Counted from the stretch's first letter, positions 1 to 10,456 are shown. The stretch: 64,000 bases of DNA from Liopterus haemorrhoidalis (GCA_963971575.1 OZ020617.1:25320700-25384699), one strand, 5' to 3'. Notes: generated by a model from the sequence alone, not told the origin. Numbers and translations are program-made.

Positions 1-59
1 TTTGTCAAAAGAGACTGTGCATCGGTTTAGTGGAGAATTCATGCCTAAAATAGATGTTG

Positions 60-960
60 TGGTGTTGTTATTAAAAGTATTATTTTATCTTGTATTCCTC
101 ATAAGTACATTGAAATTTATGAGTCATATAATATTAGAACAGTCTATCAAATTATTCACTAATTTGTAGAGTATACAAGTCTACAAAGCACGCAGGCGTC
201 GGTTAACCAGACTTGTTGAGTTATACCGTATCGTTAAATTAATTTACAAATGTCTACTTTAAATATTTCCCAAGCGTGCCAAAAACATTGTTACGGCTCT
301 GATTAGGTATGAATACAGACAATTGTTTTCGTAAAAAAATATAATTCCCCTCTGGGGGGTCGCGACCCACGGTTTGCGCACCACTGATCTTGTGAACCGC
401 TTCTGCACAGACTCAACTCTGTTAATATATGTGAGGTAGTTAGAGCTCCATATGACAGATGCGTATTCCAATTTGTTACCTATGAGTGATCTATAATCTA
501 TATATAAAGATTAGACTAGCGGGTTGAGTAAATTCTTTCTTGACTCTCATTAAAAATCGAAGATTTTATTAAGACTTTTTGACGATTTTTCAACGTGTAC
601 CTCAAATTTTAGTTTTGTATCTAGGTAAATGCCTAGGTCTTTTACGGTCTCTACGGCTGTTAAGGTAGTACCGTCAAGAGAATTACCACAATGTATTGAA
701 AAATGCTTTCGAGTAAAAGTTATTGAATTGTATCAAATTAAGAAAAAACTTATTTTTATAATAGTAGGCATACAAATTATTTAGGTCGCAATAAGGTCAT
801 AACAATCTTGAATATTATTAATTTTTTTCAAAATTTTCAAATCATCTGCATATAAAACAAATTTTAAATGTTGATATCAGGAAAGTATATCATTAATGAA
901 TATATTAAAAAGAATCGGACCTAAAAGTGAGTCATGAGGTGCACCTGAATTTAAAGATAC
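60..960 (-). pseudogene. Degraded non-LTR retrotransposon reverse transcriptase, C-terminal part (Jockey/CR1-like)
   Basis: Reading the minus strand, several hallmarks of a LINE reverse transcriptase appear in order but in broken frames. A palm motif resembling SGxPxxSxLGPxLFNxFIND lies near 945-890 and reads SGAPHDSLLGPILFNIFIND. The catalytic YADD box lies near 865-845 (VLYADDL). The segment VKDLGIYLDTKLKF lies near 645-600, then LEYASVIW-like sequence with ESVQKRFTR near 471-390. After a foreign insert, RRLRALVDLYTLYKLVN-like sequence follows near 225-150. The order and wording are typical of the last third of Jockey/CR1-type ORF2. Frameshifts and stops are frequent, so it is not functional. 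The 5' part of the element (endonuclease) is not seen upstream. The clade is inferred from motif wording only. Confidence 0.85.
260..386 (-). mobile_element. hAT-type terminus inserted in the LINE remnant
   Basis: On the minus strand the LINE frame stops after QKRFT and is replaced by a sequence starting CAGTGGTGCGCAAACC followed by GGGTCGCGACCC. This is the usual look of hAT terminal inverted repeats. LINE-like coding resumes at about 225. The second terminus and a clean 8-bp duplication could not be found, so the insert is probably truncated. Confidence 0.55.
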
Positions 961-1849
961 ACATATTTATCCGTGATTTTGTAATTGTGTCCTACTACGT
1001 AATAAATTATAATAATGTAATAAACCAAATTAAGACCGAAAACATGATACTCATTTAAATTAGGAGTACAAAGAAGTAAACTGAACAGTATTTTAATTTT
1101 TTAACAAACAATGCGAAACTAATTTTCAAGTAGATATTGTAATTTAACTTGGGTTACAGTAGAATCTTACGATGAGTTATGTTTCACAAGTATGTTCCAA
1201 GCCCTATATCTTACACTTCGTAATGTAATTTTGCAAAACTTTACATAAGTGTAACATCCCAAGGTAACGCGTACATAACCATAGTGATTTGCCGTCATAT
1301 TTGATGGAGTTCCCTAATGAAGTTACCACCTATTGACGATCTACTTACATAATAACCCGAACTTGATGCCACCTCGACAACTTGACAAGGTACATGATAA
1401 GTGTGCTCAAATGCAGATGTTCCCCTGAAGCATATTATGCTTAATATTATTTTTTATCGCTACATATCCTTAGCATCTTGTATTATACAAACTAGCAATA
1501 TGATCAGGTAAAAAACTGGCTTAATGACGCCTTACTTTGTTCTTTTAGTAATAATATATTTCTGGCTTGTTGTAATACAAATGACAAATATATTTGAATT
1601 TTAGTTTAAGTTATTATTTGACACAAAAAAAAAAAAAATCTTTGGTTTTATATTTTTATGCAAATGTGCCTACACTGAAGTATGGTATATTTGTATCACA
1701 AAAGAAGGAAAATTAGGATGCATGTTTGTGTTTAATTCAAATTAACTCCAGAATTTTTAATACTAATTAAAAAATGCATTTATATCACGGCATTGATGAT
1801 ATATAGCAGGAGACATGAAACTTAAAATCATAAGAACCTCATACAAAAA
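961..1849. other. Non-coding AT-rich stretch, nothing recognised
   Basis: No reading frame resembling a protein, no clear repeat terminus and no RNA gene were recognised. There is a short poly-A run near 1625-1637. Confidence 0.5.
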
Positions 1850-2029
1850 TTGATGTGAATTTTCACACATTTCTAAATATTTAGTAAGTAATAACAAATT
1901 GTGGGTACATATTATAAATCATGAATTTCGATCACTGTTGAAAGAATAATCCATGTCTTCCATCTAGAGTTCTGCACATAGTCAGATAAATATTGTAAGG
2001 ACGGTTAAATATTGTTAGCATGGTGTTAA

Positions 2030-2230
2030 AAGATTTCATAATTTTCAAAATCATTTAGTTAGTTAGTTAAATAAAAATTTTGGCGCACAGCAACAAAGGC
2101 TATTTGCGCCTAACGCAGCCCATCTAAATGACTACACTACATATTAAAAACAATAAATTACACAATAAATAAATAAATAAATAAATAAAACAAATAAAAA
2201 TATGCACACTCAATAAAAGAAACCTTGCAC
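2030..2230 (-). mobile_element. 3' end of a retroelement with hairpin tail (copy 1)
   Basis: The order on the minus strand is a TTTA microsatellite (about 2163-2195), a spacer, a 29-nt hairpin at 2082-2110 and a TAACTAAC-type tail near 2050-2070. The hairpin stem pairs GGCGCA with TGCGCC and has an inner AGC/GCT pairing. The same arrangement is seen at 41918-42026, and the hairpin plus tail at 62912-62965. A terminal hairpin followed by a simple-repeat tail fits a non-LTR element or SINE 3' end. The parent element is not identified. Confidence 0.6.
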
Positions 2231-2766
2231 AGACAAACCCAAATAAATAAGATAAACAGTCTGTTCGAAATATTGAACAGACTAAGGGTGATGGTAAGAG
2301 GCTATAAAGGGGCGAAATACCATCGAATATCACAGTCTAGAAATAGAATACATTAAAATTAGGTACAAGACTTCACAAATAAAACAGTAAGTTAGATTCT
2401 CTCTGGAAGATTTTCGAAATAAGTATCAGATCAAAAATTATTGTTGTACTATTTCAGTTCAAATTAATGTGCATTAGAATATTTTCATGTTTTTAGATTA
2501 ACTTCCCCTGTGTTATATGGTGTGGGACAAGAGTTCTTAGCACATTTTTGCCAAACAGCGTGTTAAAATAAAGAAATATTAAAAAAAAAATACTTTTTTT
2601 CTTAATCTACGTTTTAAGAGATTTATTTTGATACCACACATTAATTTAAGAAAAATTAATTATTTTCCGTCACACAAAATGTTCGATATTTTTAAAAAAT
2701 TCCTGTTGGACTATTTCGGTTTCCATCAATGTACATCATTGAAAATTTCTTAAGATTTTTAGATCA

Positions 2767-2776
2767 ATCGCTCTTG
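2767..2776 (+). repeat. Target-site duplication of the I-type LINE, left copy
   Basis: ATCGCTCTTG here matches ATCACTCTTG just after the poly-A tail at 10457-10466, nine of ten bases. Sequence on both sides belongs to one GACAGA-family repeat, which independently supports an insertion between the two copies. Confidence 0.7.
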
Positions 2777-3242
2777 CGTCTTAGTTTATACTTGGTCAAA
2801 CATAGTTGTACTTGTGAATTAGCTAAGAAATCCAGTGGCTCGCGTCACTCAAATATTTAGTTTGTTTAAAATATTGTGTTTATATATCTAGTGTAATCAA
2901 TTATAAAGTGCAAAAGTGTATGAGTGCCAATAGTCCGCCGACTTCTGTCGGCGGACAAACTTCTGACCATCCCAAGGATGCTAAGGATACGCGTAATCCC
3001 AAAACTTCCCAAGACGGTCCCCCCCCCCAGCAGACAACGAGGTAGGCCTAGAAATAGCAATATAAAATATAACACCAGATCCAAGAAGACAAATGCATCA
3101 GCCGCATCTTCCAAAGAGCTATCAAAAAATATTAAAATGGCCCTGGCTTCATTAATAAACTCTTCAAAACCTGATACTACGCTTATGGACACCGTAGACG
3201 CAAACCCATCAAACAGTAACAACTGTAATGTGTCGCCACCTA

Positions 3243-3250
3243 TCCCTAAT
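3243..3250 (+). repeat. 8-bp target-site duplication of hAT element, left
   Basis: TCCCTAAT here is repeated exactly at 5186-5193, directly outside the terminal inverted repeats. Eight bases is the hAT hallmark. Confidence 0.9.
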
Positions 3251-3269
3251 TAGGGATGGGAATTTATTT

Positions 3270-3370
3270 TTGAATATCGATATATGCCCGATTCGATATA
3301 TCGTAAGTATGATATCGATATTCGATATATATCGAAGTAAAAATATCGATATTTTCGATATATCGAAATA
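3270..3370. repeat. Left subterminal array of TATCGATA motifs in hAT
   Basis: At least three perfect TATCGATA copies plus several overlapping CGATATATCG variants lie within the first 120 bases. The right end (5055-5175) mirrors this. Subterminal repeats in hAT elements are usually transposase-binding sites; that role here is inference. Confidence 0.75.
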
Positions 3371-3536
3371 ATTAACACGTAACATGTAAGATATATAAAT
3401 TACAGTTTTTTTTTGTTGGCTTGGCGGGAAAAGAAGTCGCCACTTGACAGACAATCACTTTACAGTTGGTACTCACCCCAGCTACCAACCAACTTTCTAA
3501 TATTTTCCTAGTTAACTGTTCTTAATTAAATATATA

Positions 3537-4098
3537 TATATGCTGTTCACTTATGTAAGGACAAACCAGATCTTTTTGGTTACTTTTATAGTGTATTATG
3601 GACTTTTATAGTTTTATATATAATTTTAAAGGTGCAAATTATAAAATCAAAATTTCGTCTTACAGGCTATTCCAAGCGATTAGGCGGAACTAAATCGAAA
3701 TTTAGTTATTTTAGGTTGTTACGAAAACGGACCTTGCTTGGGTTATTTCATGTTTCAGTTTTGGTATGTGAAAATTTAAAAATCCAACAGTGAAACCACG
3801 GAAACGAATGACATATGTCAAATATTTTAATACATTTTTCCATATTTTGAAGACAAAAACATAAATAAATGGGAAATTTTTATTAAGAATGACAAAAAAT
3901 TAAAATGCAATGAAAAGGACATTTTATAATGACAATCAATTAATCTAGAATTTAAATGTGAGCATGATTTACAAAGCTTAAACAAAATGACTAAAAGTCC
4001 GAATTAATAGACAAAAATTACTAGATTTCAAAATCTAGTGCCGCCTAAACGTTTGGAATAGCCTACAGTTTGTTTTTACAAAAGTGAACAGCATATAT
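3537..4098. mobile_element. Foldback/MITE nested in the hAT element
   Basis: TATATGCTGTTCACTTATGT on the left and its near-complement ending at 4098 on the right form imperfect inverted termini of more than 30 bases. They enclose a second foldback. No coding sequence is present. Confidence 0.6.
3664..4064. mobile_element. Inner foldback element (AGGCTATTCC family)
   Basis: The left terminus AGGCTATTCCAAGCGATTAG and the right terminus, complement of AGGCTATTCCAAACGTTTAG, are inverted over about 32 bases with few mismatches. The same termini recur in the foldback at 56790-56988, so this is a dispersed family. The interior is non-coding. Confidence 0.65.
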
Positions 4099-4397
4099 TT
4101 AAATGAAAAAAAATTTATGTGAAGTGTGAATATTCACACATTTCAGGGTTTCGCAGGTATATAATAAGTGAAGGCGGCATGCTGAGTGTGTAGGACAAAT
4201 TTTACTTTGTAGTAATCACGGCAAAATGAACGATATTTTTAAAATAATTTATCGTCTGTTAATCATATAATAAGACTGGTTATTAAATTTACGCTCTTAA
4301 AAATTAAATGCAACATTTGTCAAAATATAACTAGAATTTTGACAAAATAATTTCAACATAATAAAAATGCAAAACCAAAACAGAAAAAATAAAATTC

Positions 4398-4480
4398 ACT
4401 CCGTACTCGAACTCGAAACCTTTCATTTTACAGCGCATTTTAGCTTACGACACCAGTGCTCTAACCATTACGCTCGCACG
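4398..4480 (-). mobile_element. tRNA-derived SINE head
   Basis: On the minus strand an A-box-like GCGTAATGGTTAGAGCACTG is followed some 45 bases later by a B-box-like GGTTTCGAGTTCGAGT. This order is that of an RNA polymerase III internal promoter. The block is absent from other GACAGA copies, so it looks inserted. Cloverleaf folding was not tested. Confidence 0.5.
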
Positions 4481-4951
4481 CTTTGCATGTGAGTGTCTTA
4501 CATTGGTATAACTTTGTGAAGCAAAAACCACAAAAAATACATTATTTTCCGAAAACATAATCTGATCAAAAATTCCTGTTGTACTATTTTGGTTCACGCC
4601 AATATACATTACTTAGAATTTTTTTAGATTTTTAGTTTAAACCATCTGGGCTACAGGGTGTGGGACACATTTTTTTTTGCACAATTTTGGCAAAAATCGA
4701 ATCAAAATAATTTATTTTGCAAAAATAAAAATTTGATCGTTAATCCACGTACTAAGGGCTTTCATTTGATACCCTACTCAGAATTAAAAAAAAATATTTT
4801 TGTTTTCGATGAGCACATATTTGTTTATATTTTTAGGGGGGTATGTTTTTTAGATGTTTTAGTATTTTTCCTATGTGCGGGTCAAAGAGTTGTATAAGCA
4901 TGCCAAATATCAACTCTCTAGGTTTAGCCGTTTGGCTACAATTTTTACCGA

Positions 4952-4952
<1 letters not shown>

Positions 4953-4993
<41 letters not shown>
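4953..4993 (+). repeat. CAGA tetranucleotide microsatellite
   Basis: About ten uninterrupted CAGA units lie at the position where other family copies carry only one to three. The microsatellite appears to have expanded from an element-internal seed. Confidence 0.95.
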
Positions 4994-5054
4994 GACAAAA
5001 TGACGGTATAAGGGTTTTTTGGTCATACCTACAAAACCCTAAAAATATACAAGA

Positions 5055-5175
5055 ATACCGATATTTTGTGCGAATATCGATATTTTGCGCGATATATCGC
5101 ATTTCAAATATCGATATAAAAATATCGATATATTTTTCTAAAGTATCGATATTTTCGAAATATCGATATATCGTT
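5055..5175. repeat. Right subterminal array of TATCGATA motifs in hAT
   Basis: Five perfect TATCGATA copies occur in the last 130 bases, with GCGATATATCGC and similar variants between them. It is the counterpart of the left array. Confidence 0.8.
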
Positions 5176-5185
5176 CCCATCCCTA

Positions 5186-5193
5186 TCCCTAAT
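5186..5193 (+). repeat. 8-bp target-site duplication of hAT element, right
   Basis: TCCCTAAT is identical to 3243-3250. The ORF1 codons continue in phase directly after it (ACA TCG TCA). Confidence 0.9.
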
Positions 5194-6532
5194 ACATCGT
5201 CACATACAGGTGACATAACACCATACCCTTCAACCAGTACTAACTGTAATGTGTCGCCACCTACCAGTAATATATCGTCACCTACAGGTGACATAACACT
5301 TAACTCAGATAATGTAAACAAACTAAATTCTCTAACCTATAATAATAATAACAATAAATATAAAAATACAGACCCAGGTCCATTTTATGTTTATATTGAT
5401 AATGTTAAGCGAATTAGAACGCACCCAATGGCAATAGGCAAAATAATTTATAGAAGTAATTTCCCACATAAAAATAATATTAAAGAAATCAAATCTTTAG
5501 GTTATTCCAGAGTGAGAGTAGAGTTAGATGACCCTAATGCAGCAAATCTATTATTAAAAATAGAAACAATCAACATGAACGATTTACAAACATACATCCC
5601 TAATTTTCTAACCCATAGACAAGGAATAATACGTAATGTAGATATAAATGAAAATGAAGATGAAATATTGGCTGCTATTACATGTAACGTTAAAGTAATA
5701 TCCGTAAGACGTTTATCCAAACGGTTAGTTGTAAACGAAGAAGTTCAATATAAAAAACTTGGAACTTGTGTTATAAAATTTGAAGGCCAATTATTACCAG
5801 AACATGTATATATCTGGAGCACCCGTTGCCCAGTCACACCATATATCCATCCCGTAGTACAATGCTACAACTGTTTAAGACTCGGACACCTAAGCAAGCA
5901 GTGTAAAGGTACCCAAAGATGCTACCATTGCGGTGAATTACACAGCCAAGACTCGTGTACCAATAAAGAAAAAACTATATGCGTCCTGTGTAAATCAGAG
6001 AGTCACAAATCTACCAGCAAACAATGTCCCGCTTATCTAAAAGCGAGACAAATCAAAGAGTACGCATCTTGCAATGGGGCTACCTACCAAGATTCTCGAG
6101 ACTAAATAACTAATCCTACATCTTACGCGAGAATAACAGAAACTACACCTGAAAACTATAACAAACAATTTCCATCTCTAATAAACAACACTAATAATAA
6201 AAATGAACGCAAACATTTCAATTTCACTCAAATAAGTAACCGTAGACCAATCTCTAACACTGTAAATTTTCATAGTGCTAACGCGTTCCCTCCCCCAGAA
6301 TTATTTTATAAAGAAACTAACGCTCATTCAAACCCAGTATATACAACAAGGGATAATACTGAAACCGACTTTAATGTATTACTCAATGAACTTAAAAAAA
6401 ATATTATGAGCTCTGTATATGACATAATTATAGATATTTTCAAAAAATACAATGTTTCCTACTTAACAGATGACATCCAAAAAATAATCAGTGAAACCAC
6501 AAATAAAAATATAAATAACATACTAACTCAAA

Positions 6533-9500
6533 ATGGGTCTTAACATCTTACAGTGGAAAACTAGATCCCTAAATCGAAACAAAGATACTTTAGAAAGAAT
6601 GTTACAAACAAATAAAATTTCTGTGGCACTTATATCAGAGACTTGGTTAAAATCTAACAGACCTTTACCAAAACTAAAAAATTACAGTATAATTTGCAAC
6701 AACAGAGAGGGCGGGTACGGTGGCTGTGCAATAATTATCGACAATAATATAAAATTTAAAAAAGTAGATCTTCAATATGACCATAAAGAAATCATTCAAA
6801 TAACCACTATTAACGCCAAAATAAAAAATATGAACATTACAATAATGTCTCTATACAGTAAGCCCAAGCACAACCTTAATTTTCAATTTTGGAAAAAAAT
6901 ATTTCAACAAATCAACAAAACAGTAATAATAGGCGGAGACTTCAAGTCCCATCACCCCGCATGGGGTTGTGAAACAACGGACTCGGATGGCGAAAGCCTA
7001 CTAGAAGCCATAGAACACTGCAACTTTACCATTCTTAACGACGGATCCCCTACACTTTTTCAACCACCCGGCTCTAAAGATTCTGCAATCGACATCACAG
7101 TCTGTTCGGCAAATATCTCATCATTAACATCATGGGAGGTACTAAAAGACACACACGGATCAAACCATTTTCCTATATTAATGAAAATAGATGTCGGATA
7201 TGAGAAACAAAATATTATTATTCCTCCGCGACACAAATGGAACCTAAATAAAGCTGACTGGAACCTATACGAAGCTCTAACACTTTCCCAATCGTGCAAT
7301 TTTGAATATTCTGAAAACCATGTCACAGATTACACTAAATGGGTAGGAATAATAAACGACGCCGCTACTACCTCGATTCCAGAAAATAAAGAGATTATTT
7401 TAAAACCATTTAAAAACAAATTATGGTGGGATGAAGATTGCAAGATTGCTGAAAATGAAAGTAAAGCAGCATATAAAAGATACAGCAAACGTCCAACTTT
7501 TGAGAATTATATAGCATGTAACAAAATATCTGCAAAAAACAAAAAAACTATACAAGTCAAAAAATCCATCGCCATCCCGCCATCGCCGATATATGGAAAA
7601 CAATAAAAGCAATCGAACGCGGTACTAACAACAACAACCATCAAAAAGACGCACCTAGTAAGGAAACTCAAGAACTATTTATAAATAAACTTGCACCAGA
7701 CACTGTCACTCCAGAACAACTGTATCTAAATACCCATACTAACGAAGACGAATCCCAGATGAATGACCCGTTCACATATGACGAACTGACTGCAGCCCTA
7801 AAAAATACTAAGAGCACAACCCCGGGGATTGATCAGATTAAATACAACATGTTGACTAATCTACCGTTCTGTATGAAATTAATTTTATTAAATTTATTTA
7901 ATAAAATATACGAAACCGGCAAAACTATTCCTGAATGGAGTACTTACACAATCTACCCCCTACTGAAACCCATGAAGGATCCTGACAAAGTTGACTCTTA
8001 CCGACCGATAGCACTCTCATCATGTGTTGCAAAAACCTACGAAATACTAATTAAACAGAGACTTGAGTGGTGGATGGAACATAACAACATAATTCCTAAT
8101 TGTTTTTTCGGCTTCCGCAAAGGCCTGAGCGTTGTAGATAATTTGACCGTCTTAACAACTGACATATACAAATGTTTTGCGAACAATAATTATTTAACAT
8201 CAGTGTTCGTGGACATAAAAGGCGCATTTGACAACGTACAGATAAACATTTTAATTCAAAAGTTAATTAACTTAAATACCCCCCAAAAAATAATACAATC
8301 AATAATGTCTCTTATCTCATGTCGAGAAATTATTATTAATGTGGAAGACGGCACAGTATTGAGACGACTGGTGTCCCAAGGACTTCCCCAAGGGGGTGTC
8401 CTCAGCCCCCCGCTCTTCAATATTTACATTAGTGACTTGGTTGAGGAAATTTCCAACAACGTGAATATAATTGGCTATGCCGACGACTTCTGTGTATATG
8501 CTGAAGCTAACAAGCTTCAGAAGACGTTAAACGCACTACACCCGACAATACACAAAATCTCCAACTGGATGCACAAACACGGCCTCGAAATATCTGAAAC
8601 CAAAACTGTTGTCTCCGTCTTCACTAGGCACCGTCTAAACTCTTTCTCGGACCATATTAAAATAGATACTTACAACTTTAGCTACAGCCCGACAGTTAAA
8701 TATCTCGGCCTAACATTAGATCAGAAATTAACATTTAAACAACACATACAAGACATTATTAAAAAATGCGAACAACCTATCAACATTTTAAGAACAATTA
8801 ATTATAAATCCTGGGGTGCGGACCTTGAGCTAAATCTACTCTTTTACAGAGCAAAAATAAGATCTATAATCGATTATGCCTGCATTATTTATGGCTCTAC
8901 TAAGAAATATTTACTAAAGTCTCTTGATATTGTTCAAAACAAAGCACTCAGAACATGCATAAAAGCCCTAAGATCAACACTAACTCACTGCCTTAAAGTT
9001 GAGTGTGCCGAACCTCCATTACACTTCAGAAGAATAAAATTAGCAATTAAATTCCTGACCGTCAGGAAAACAATAAAAAATCACCTTCTTCACCCCAAAT
9101 TGGACACACTATCACTTAAGTGCCAAAACAACAAATTTTGGCATAAAAGAGATCTTCCCTCTCTTGTCAACAGTCTTACTAAATTCACACAAACAAATTT
9201 CAAATTTCACAAAAACAACATACCTAGCTGCTTTACATACCCGTTTCACTATTCACTTTATAACAAACAGATAATTCCTGATTTTCATCAAACCAATGAC
9301 AATGAAGAAAAAAATAATGTAGTCATCAAAAAAATTAAAACAAAGTTTCCAAATGCAGACATGATATTTACAGACGCCTCCAAAACTAGAGACGGGACAG
9401 GCTTAGCCGTATATGACGCAACAAAAAACATACATGAAATGTACAAAGTTCCCGAAAATATCTCGGTATTCCACGCTGAAATGATTGCGGTTTTAAAAGC

Positions 9501-10226
9501 TAATATATCCGAAACCTAAATACTTCGAACAAAAATTTCATAATCGCTTTTGATAGCAAGAGTACTCTTACTATCCTCAACAATCCTGGAATGCTTAATC
9601 ACCCTAATATAATATATGACATTATACACAATATCACAAACCTGAAACATTAACAAAACATAAAAACCCACGTCATCTGGATTAAAGCACATTGCGGCAT
9701 TGTATATAATGAAATAGCTGACAATCTAGCCAAAAGAGCGATAATAGAGGGCTCAACAATTTTTCCAACAAACACCATTGAGGAATACATGAAAAGAAGC
9801 AATGAACTTATTAAACAAGAGTGGCAATTGGAATACGAAAAAACCAGCATTAACAAAGGCATAGCATACTATAAAATCTCACAAAAAATTCAAACTAAAC
9901 CATGGTTTTATAAGCACAATTTACCACGAAGCTCCATAATTAAAATCTGCAGACTTAGGCTGTCCCACACCAGCTGCCCAGCTCACCTCAAGAAATTTAA
10001 CATTGTGGATAACGACAAATGCAGTTATTGCGACCAAGTCGGCGACCCGAACCACCTAATTTTCGCATGTATAAATTTCAAAAAGGAACAAGACAAATTA
10101 ATGGCCACATTACTCAGTGAAAAAATCGAACTCCCCACCAATATAGCAACTATATTATCTAAAGACAACAAAAATATTTACAACGCACTCTCAGAATATC
10201 TTACAAGCACCGACATACAACTTTAA
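6533..10226 (+). pseudogene. LINE ORF2: APE endonuclease, reverse transcriptase, RNase H
   Basis: The start is ATG 6533, overlapping the ORF1 stop. Endonuclease (6533 to about 7330): ILQWKTRSL, SETWL, GGDFKSHHPAWG, AIDITV and SNHFPI are visible. Compared with the family pattern (QWN, SETWL, GDFN, SDH) two Asn are Lys and the SDH Asp is Asn. A frameshift near the A-run at 7559-7564 moves the frame (IADIWKTIKAIERG continues). The RT has TPGIDQIKYNML, SYRPIALSSCVAKTYE, FVDIKGAFDNV (Asp 8212-8214), SQGLPQGGVLSPPLFNIYISD and YADD (8475-8486), all intact. RNase H acidic residues are at 9373 (TDAS), 9478 (HAEM), 9552 (FDSK) and 9720 (EIADNLAK), but a frameshift near 9515 and TAA at 9651-9653 interrupt the domain. 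A C-terminal CX2CX7HX4C motif (CSYCDQ...HLIFAC) near 10021-10070 is typical of the I/R1 group. The copy cannot make one full protein. Confidence 0.92.
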
Positions 10227-10456
10227 AAACATAAATATCACATTCATTACTAACTCCCCCCTCTATTGTCACCCCAACATGGCTACCTCCTGAACCTCAG
10301 TCCTGCCGTGACGGCCTCTCGGCAACATCCTCCTCCCGTACTATTCCTCTACCCCACTCCCCCTCATCATTTACATACATACATTAAAAATAGTAATAGA
10401 AACTGGCTCACTGGAGAAATCCGATAGAAGCCAATAATCACCTTAAAAAAAAAAAA
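10227..10456 (+). other. LINE 3' UTR and poly-A tail
   Basis: About 220 bases of non-coding, C-rich then mixed sequence separate the ORF2 stop from a 13-base A run. The A run joins the right target-site duplication. No classical AATAAA signal is obvious close to the tail. Confidence 0.8.

Larger units (their letters stand above)
1850..2776 (+). mobile_element. GACAGA-family dispersed repeat, fragmented left part
   Basis: Three blocks match the longer family copies at 4112-5047 and 53170-53810. The first is the TGTGAATTTTCACACA palindrome block near 1853-1890. The second is the block with GGTGTGGGACAAGAGTT and following sequence at 2440-2650. A second partial start lies at 2655-2776, with TTCCTGTTGGACTATTTCGG. 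The last block is split by the I-type LINE and continues after its poly-A tail at 10467-10785. A minus-strand 3'-tail element is inserted at 2030-2230. Confidence 0.6.
4112..5047 (+). mobile_element. GACAGA-family repeat, long copy inside hAT
   Basis: The copy begins with the TGTGAATATTCACACA palindrome and CAGGGTTTCGCAGGTAT. It runs through a conserved block (TGTACTATTTTGGTTC, GGGTGTGGGACACA, CACGTACTAAGGGCTTTCAT) and TGCGGGTCAAAGAGTTGTAT to CCGTTTGGCTACAATTTTTA. It ends with a CAGA microsatellite (4953-4993) and CATACCTACAAAACCCTAAA. The internal AGGGTTTYGYAGGTAT and terminal ATACCTACAAAACCCT are inverted with respect to each other. No long protein is convincing: the translations across it are low-complexity and differ between copies. 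Confidence 0.7.
3251..5185. mobile_element. Non-autonomous hAT element inserted in LINE ORF1
   Basis: The ends are perfect 12-bp inverted repeats (TAGGGATGGGAA and its complement) flanked by identical 8-bp duplications. Removing the element and one duplication copy restores the ORF1 phase, so the boundaries are secure. No transposase frame is seen in its 1935 bases. The interior is a mosaic: subterminal TATCGATA arrays at both ends, a foldback inside a foldback (3537-4098 and 3664-4064), a GACAGA-family copy (4112-5047) and a tRNA-derived SINE head (4398-4480). It must be mobilised by a transposase encoded elsewhere. The perfect duplication suggests it is younger than the LINE. Confidence 0.92.
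2920..6543 (+). pseudogene. LINE ORF1 (nucleic-acid-binding, Gag-like), interrupted by hAT
   Basis: ORF1 proteins of I-type LINEs bind element RNA and assist nuclear delivery and reverse transcription. The likely start is the ATG at 2920 (MSANSPPTSVGG), not the in-between GTG at 2924. A run of ten C at 3019-3028 then shifts the frame into a basic RQRGRPRNSN segment. The frame is cut at 3250 by the hAT element and resumes exactly in phase at 5194. Three zinc knuckles follow: CX2CX4HX4C at 5863-5904, CX2CX3HX4C at 5920-5958, and a third at 5980-6027 whose last spacing is longer. TAA at 6103-6105 is an internal stop. The same frame then stays open for 145 codons (SYARITETTPENY onward) to TAA at 6541-6543, overlapping the ORF2 start by 11 bases. 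Repeated short segments (CNVSPP, SSxTGDIT) occur on both sides of the hAT insert. Confidence 0.85.
2777..10456 (+). mobile_element. Full-length I-type non-LTR retrotransposon (LINE), decayed
   Basis: All parts of a two-ORF LINE are in order: a 5' UTR of about 140 bases, ORF1 with three CCHC knuckles (2920-6543, interrupted), ORF2 with APE-type endonuclease, reverse transcriptase, RNase H and a terminal Cys/His motif (6533-10226), a 3' UTR and a poly-A tail at 10445-10457. The presence of RNase H after the RT, together with an APE endonuclease and CCHC ORF1, points to the I group rather than Jockey or CR1. The flanking 10-bp duplication fits target-primed reverse transcription. Without the 1.9-kb hAT insert the element would be about 5.7 kb. 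A frameshift in ORF1, an internal stop in ORF1, two frameshifts and one stop in ORF2, and altered endonuclease residues make this copy inactive. Confidence 0.9.

Noticed and set aside
2924..2926. GTG as an ORF1 start
   Set aside because: An ATG four bases upstream at 2920 starts a more plausible N-terminus; the frame change is better explained by the C10 run.
2866..3222. A 118-codon minus-strand open frame opposite ORF1
   Set aside because: It is antisense to the LINE ORF1 and has no recognised motif.
4843..5193. Open frame running from the GACAGA repeat into ORF1
   Set aside because: Its first 117 codons are translated repeat and hAT terminus; the true ORF1 part starts after the duplication at 5193.
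4833..5321. A 162-codon minus-strand open frame
   Set aside because: It crosses the CAGA microsatellite and the hAT boundary into the LINE ORF1 on the opposite strand; the repetitive CLSV-type residues come from the microsatellite.
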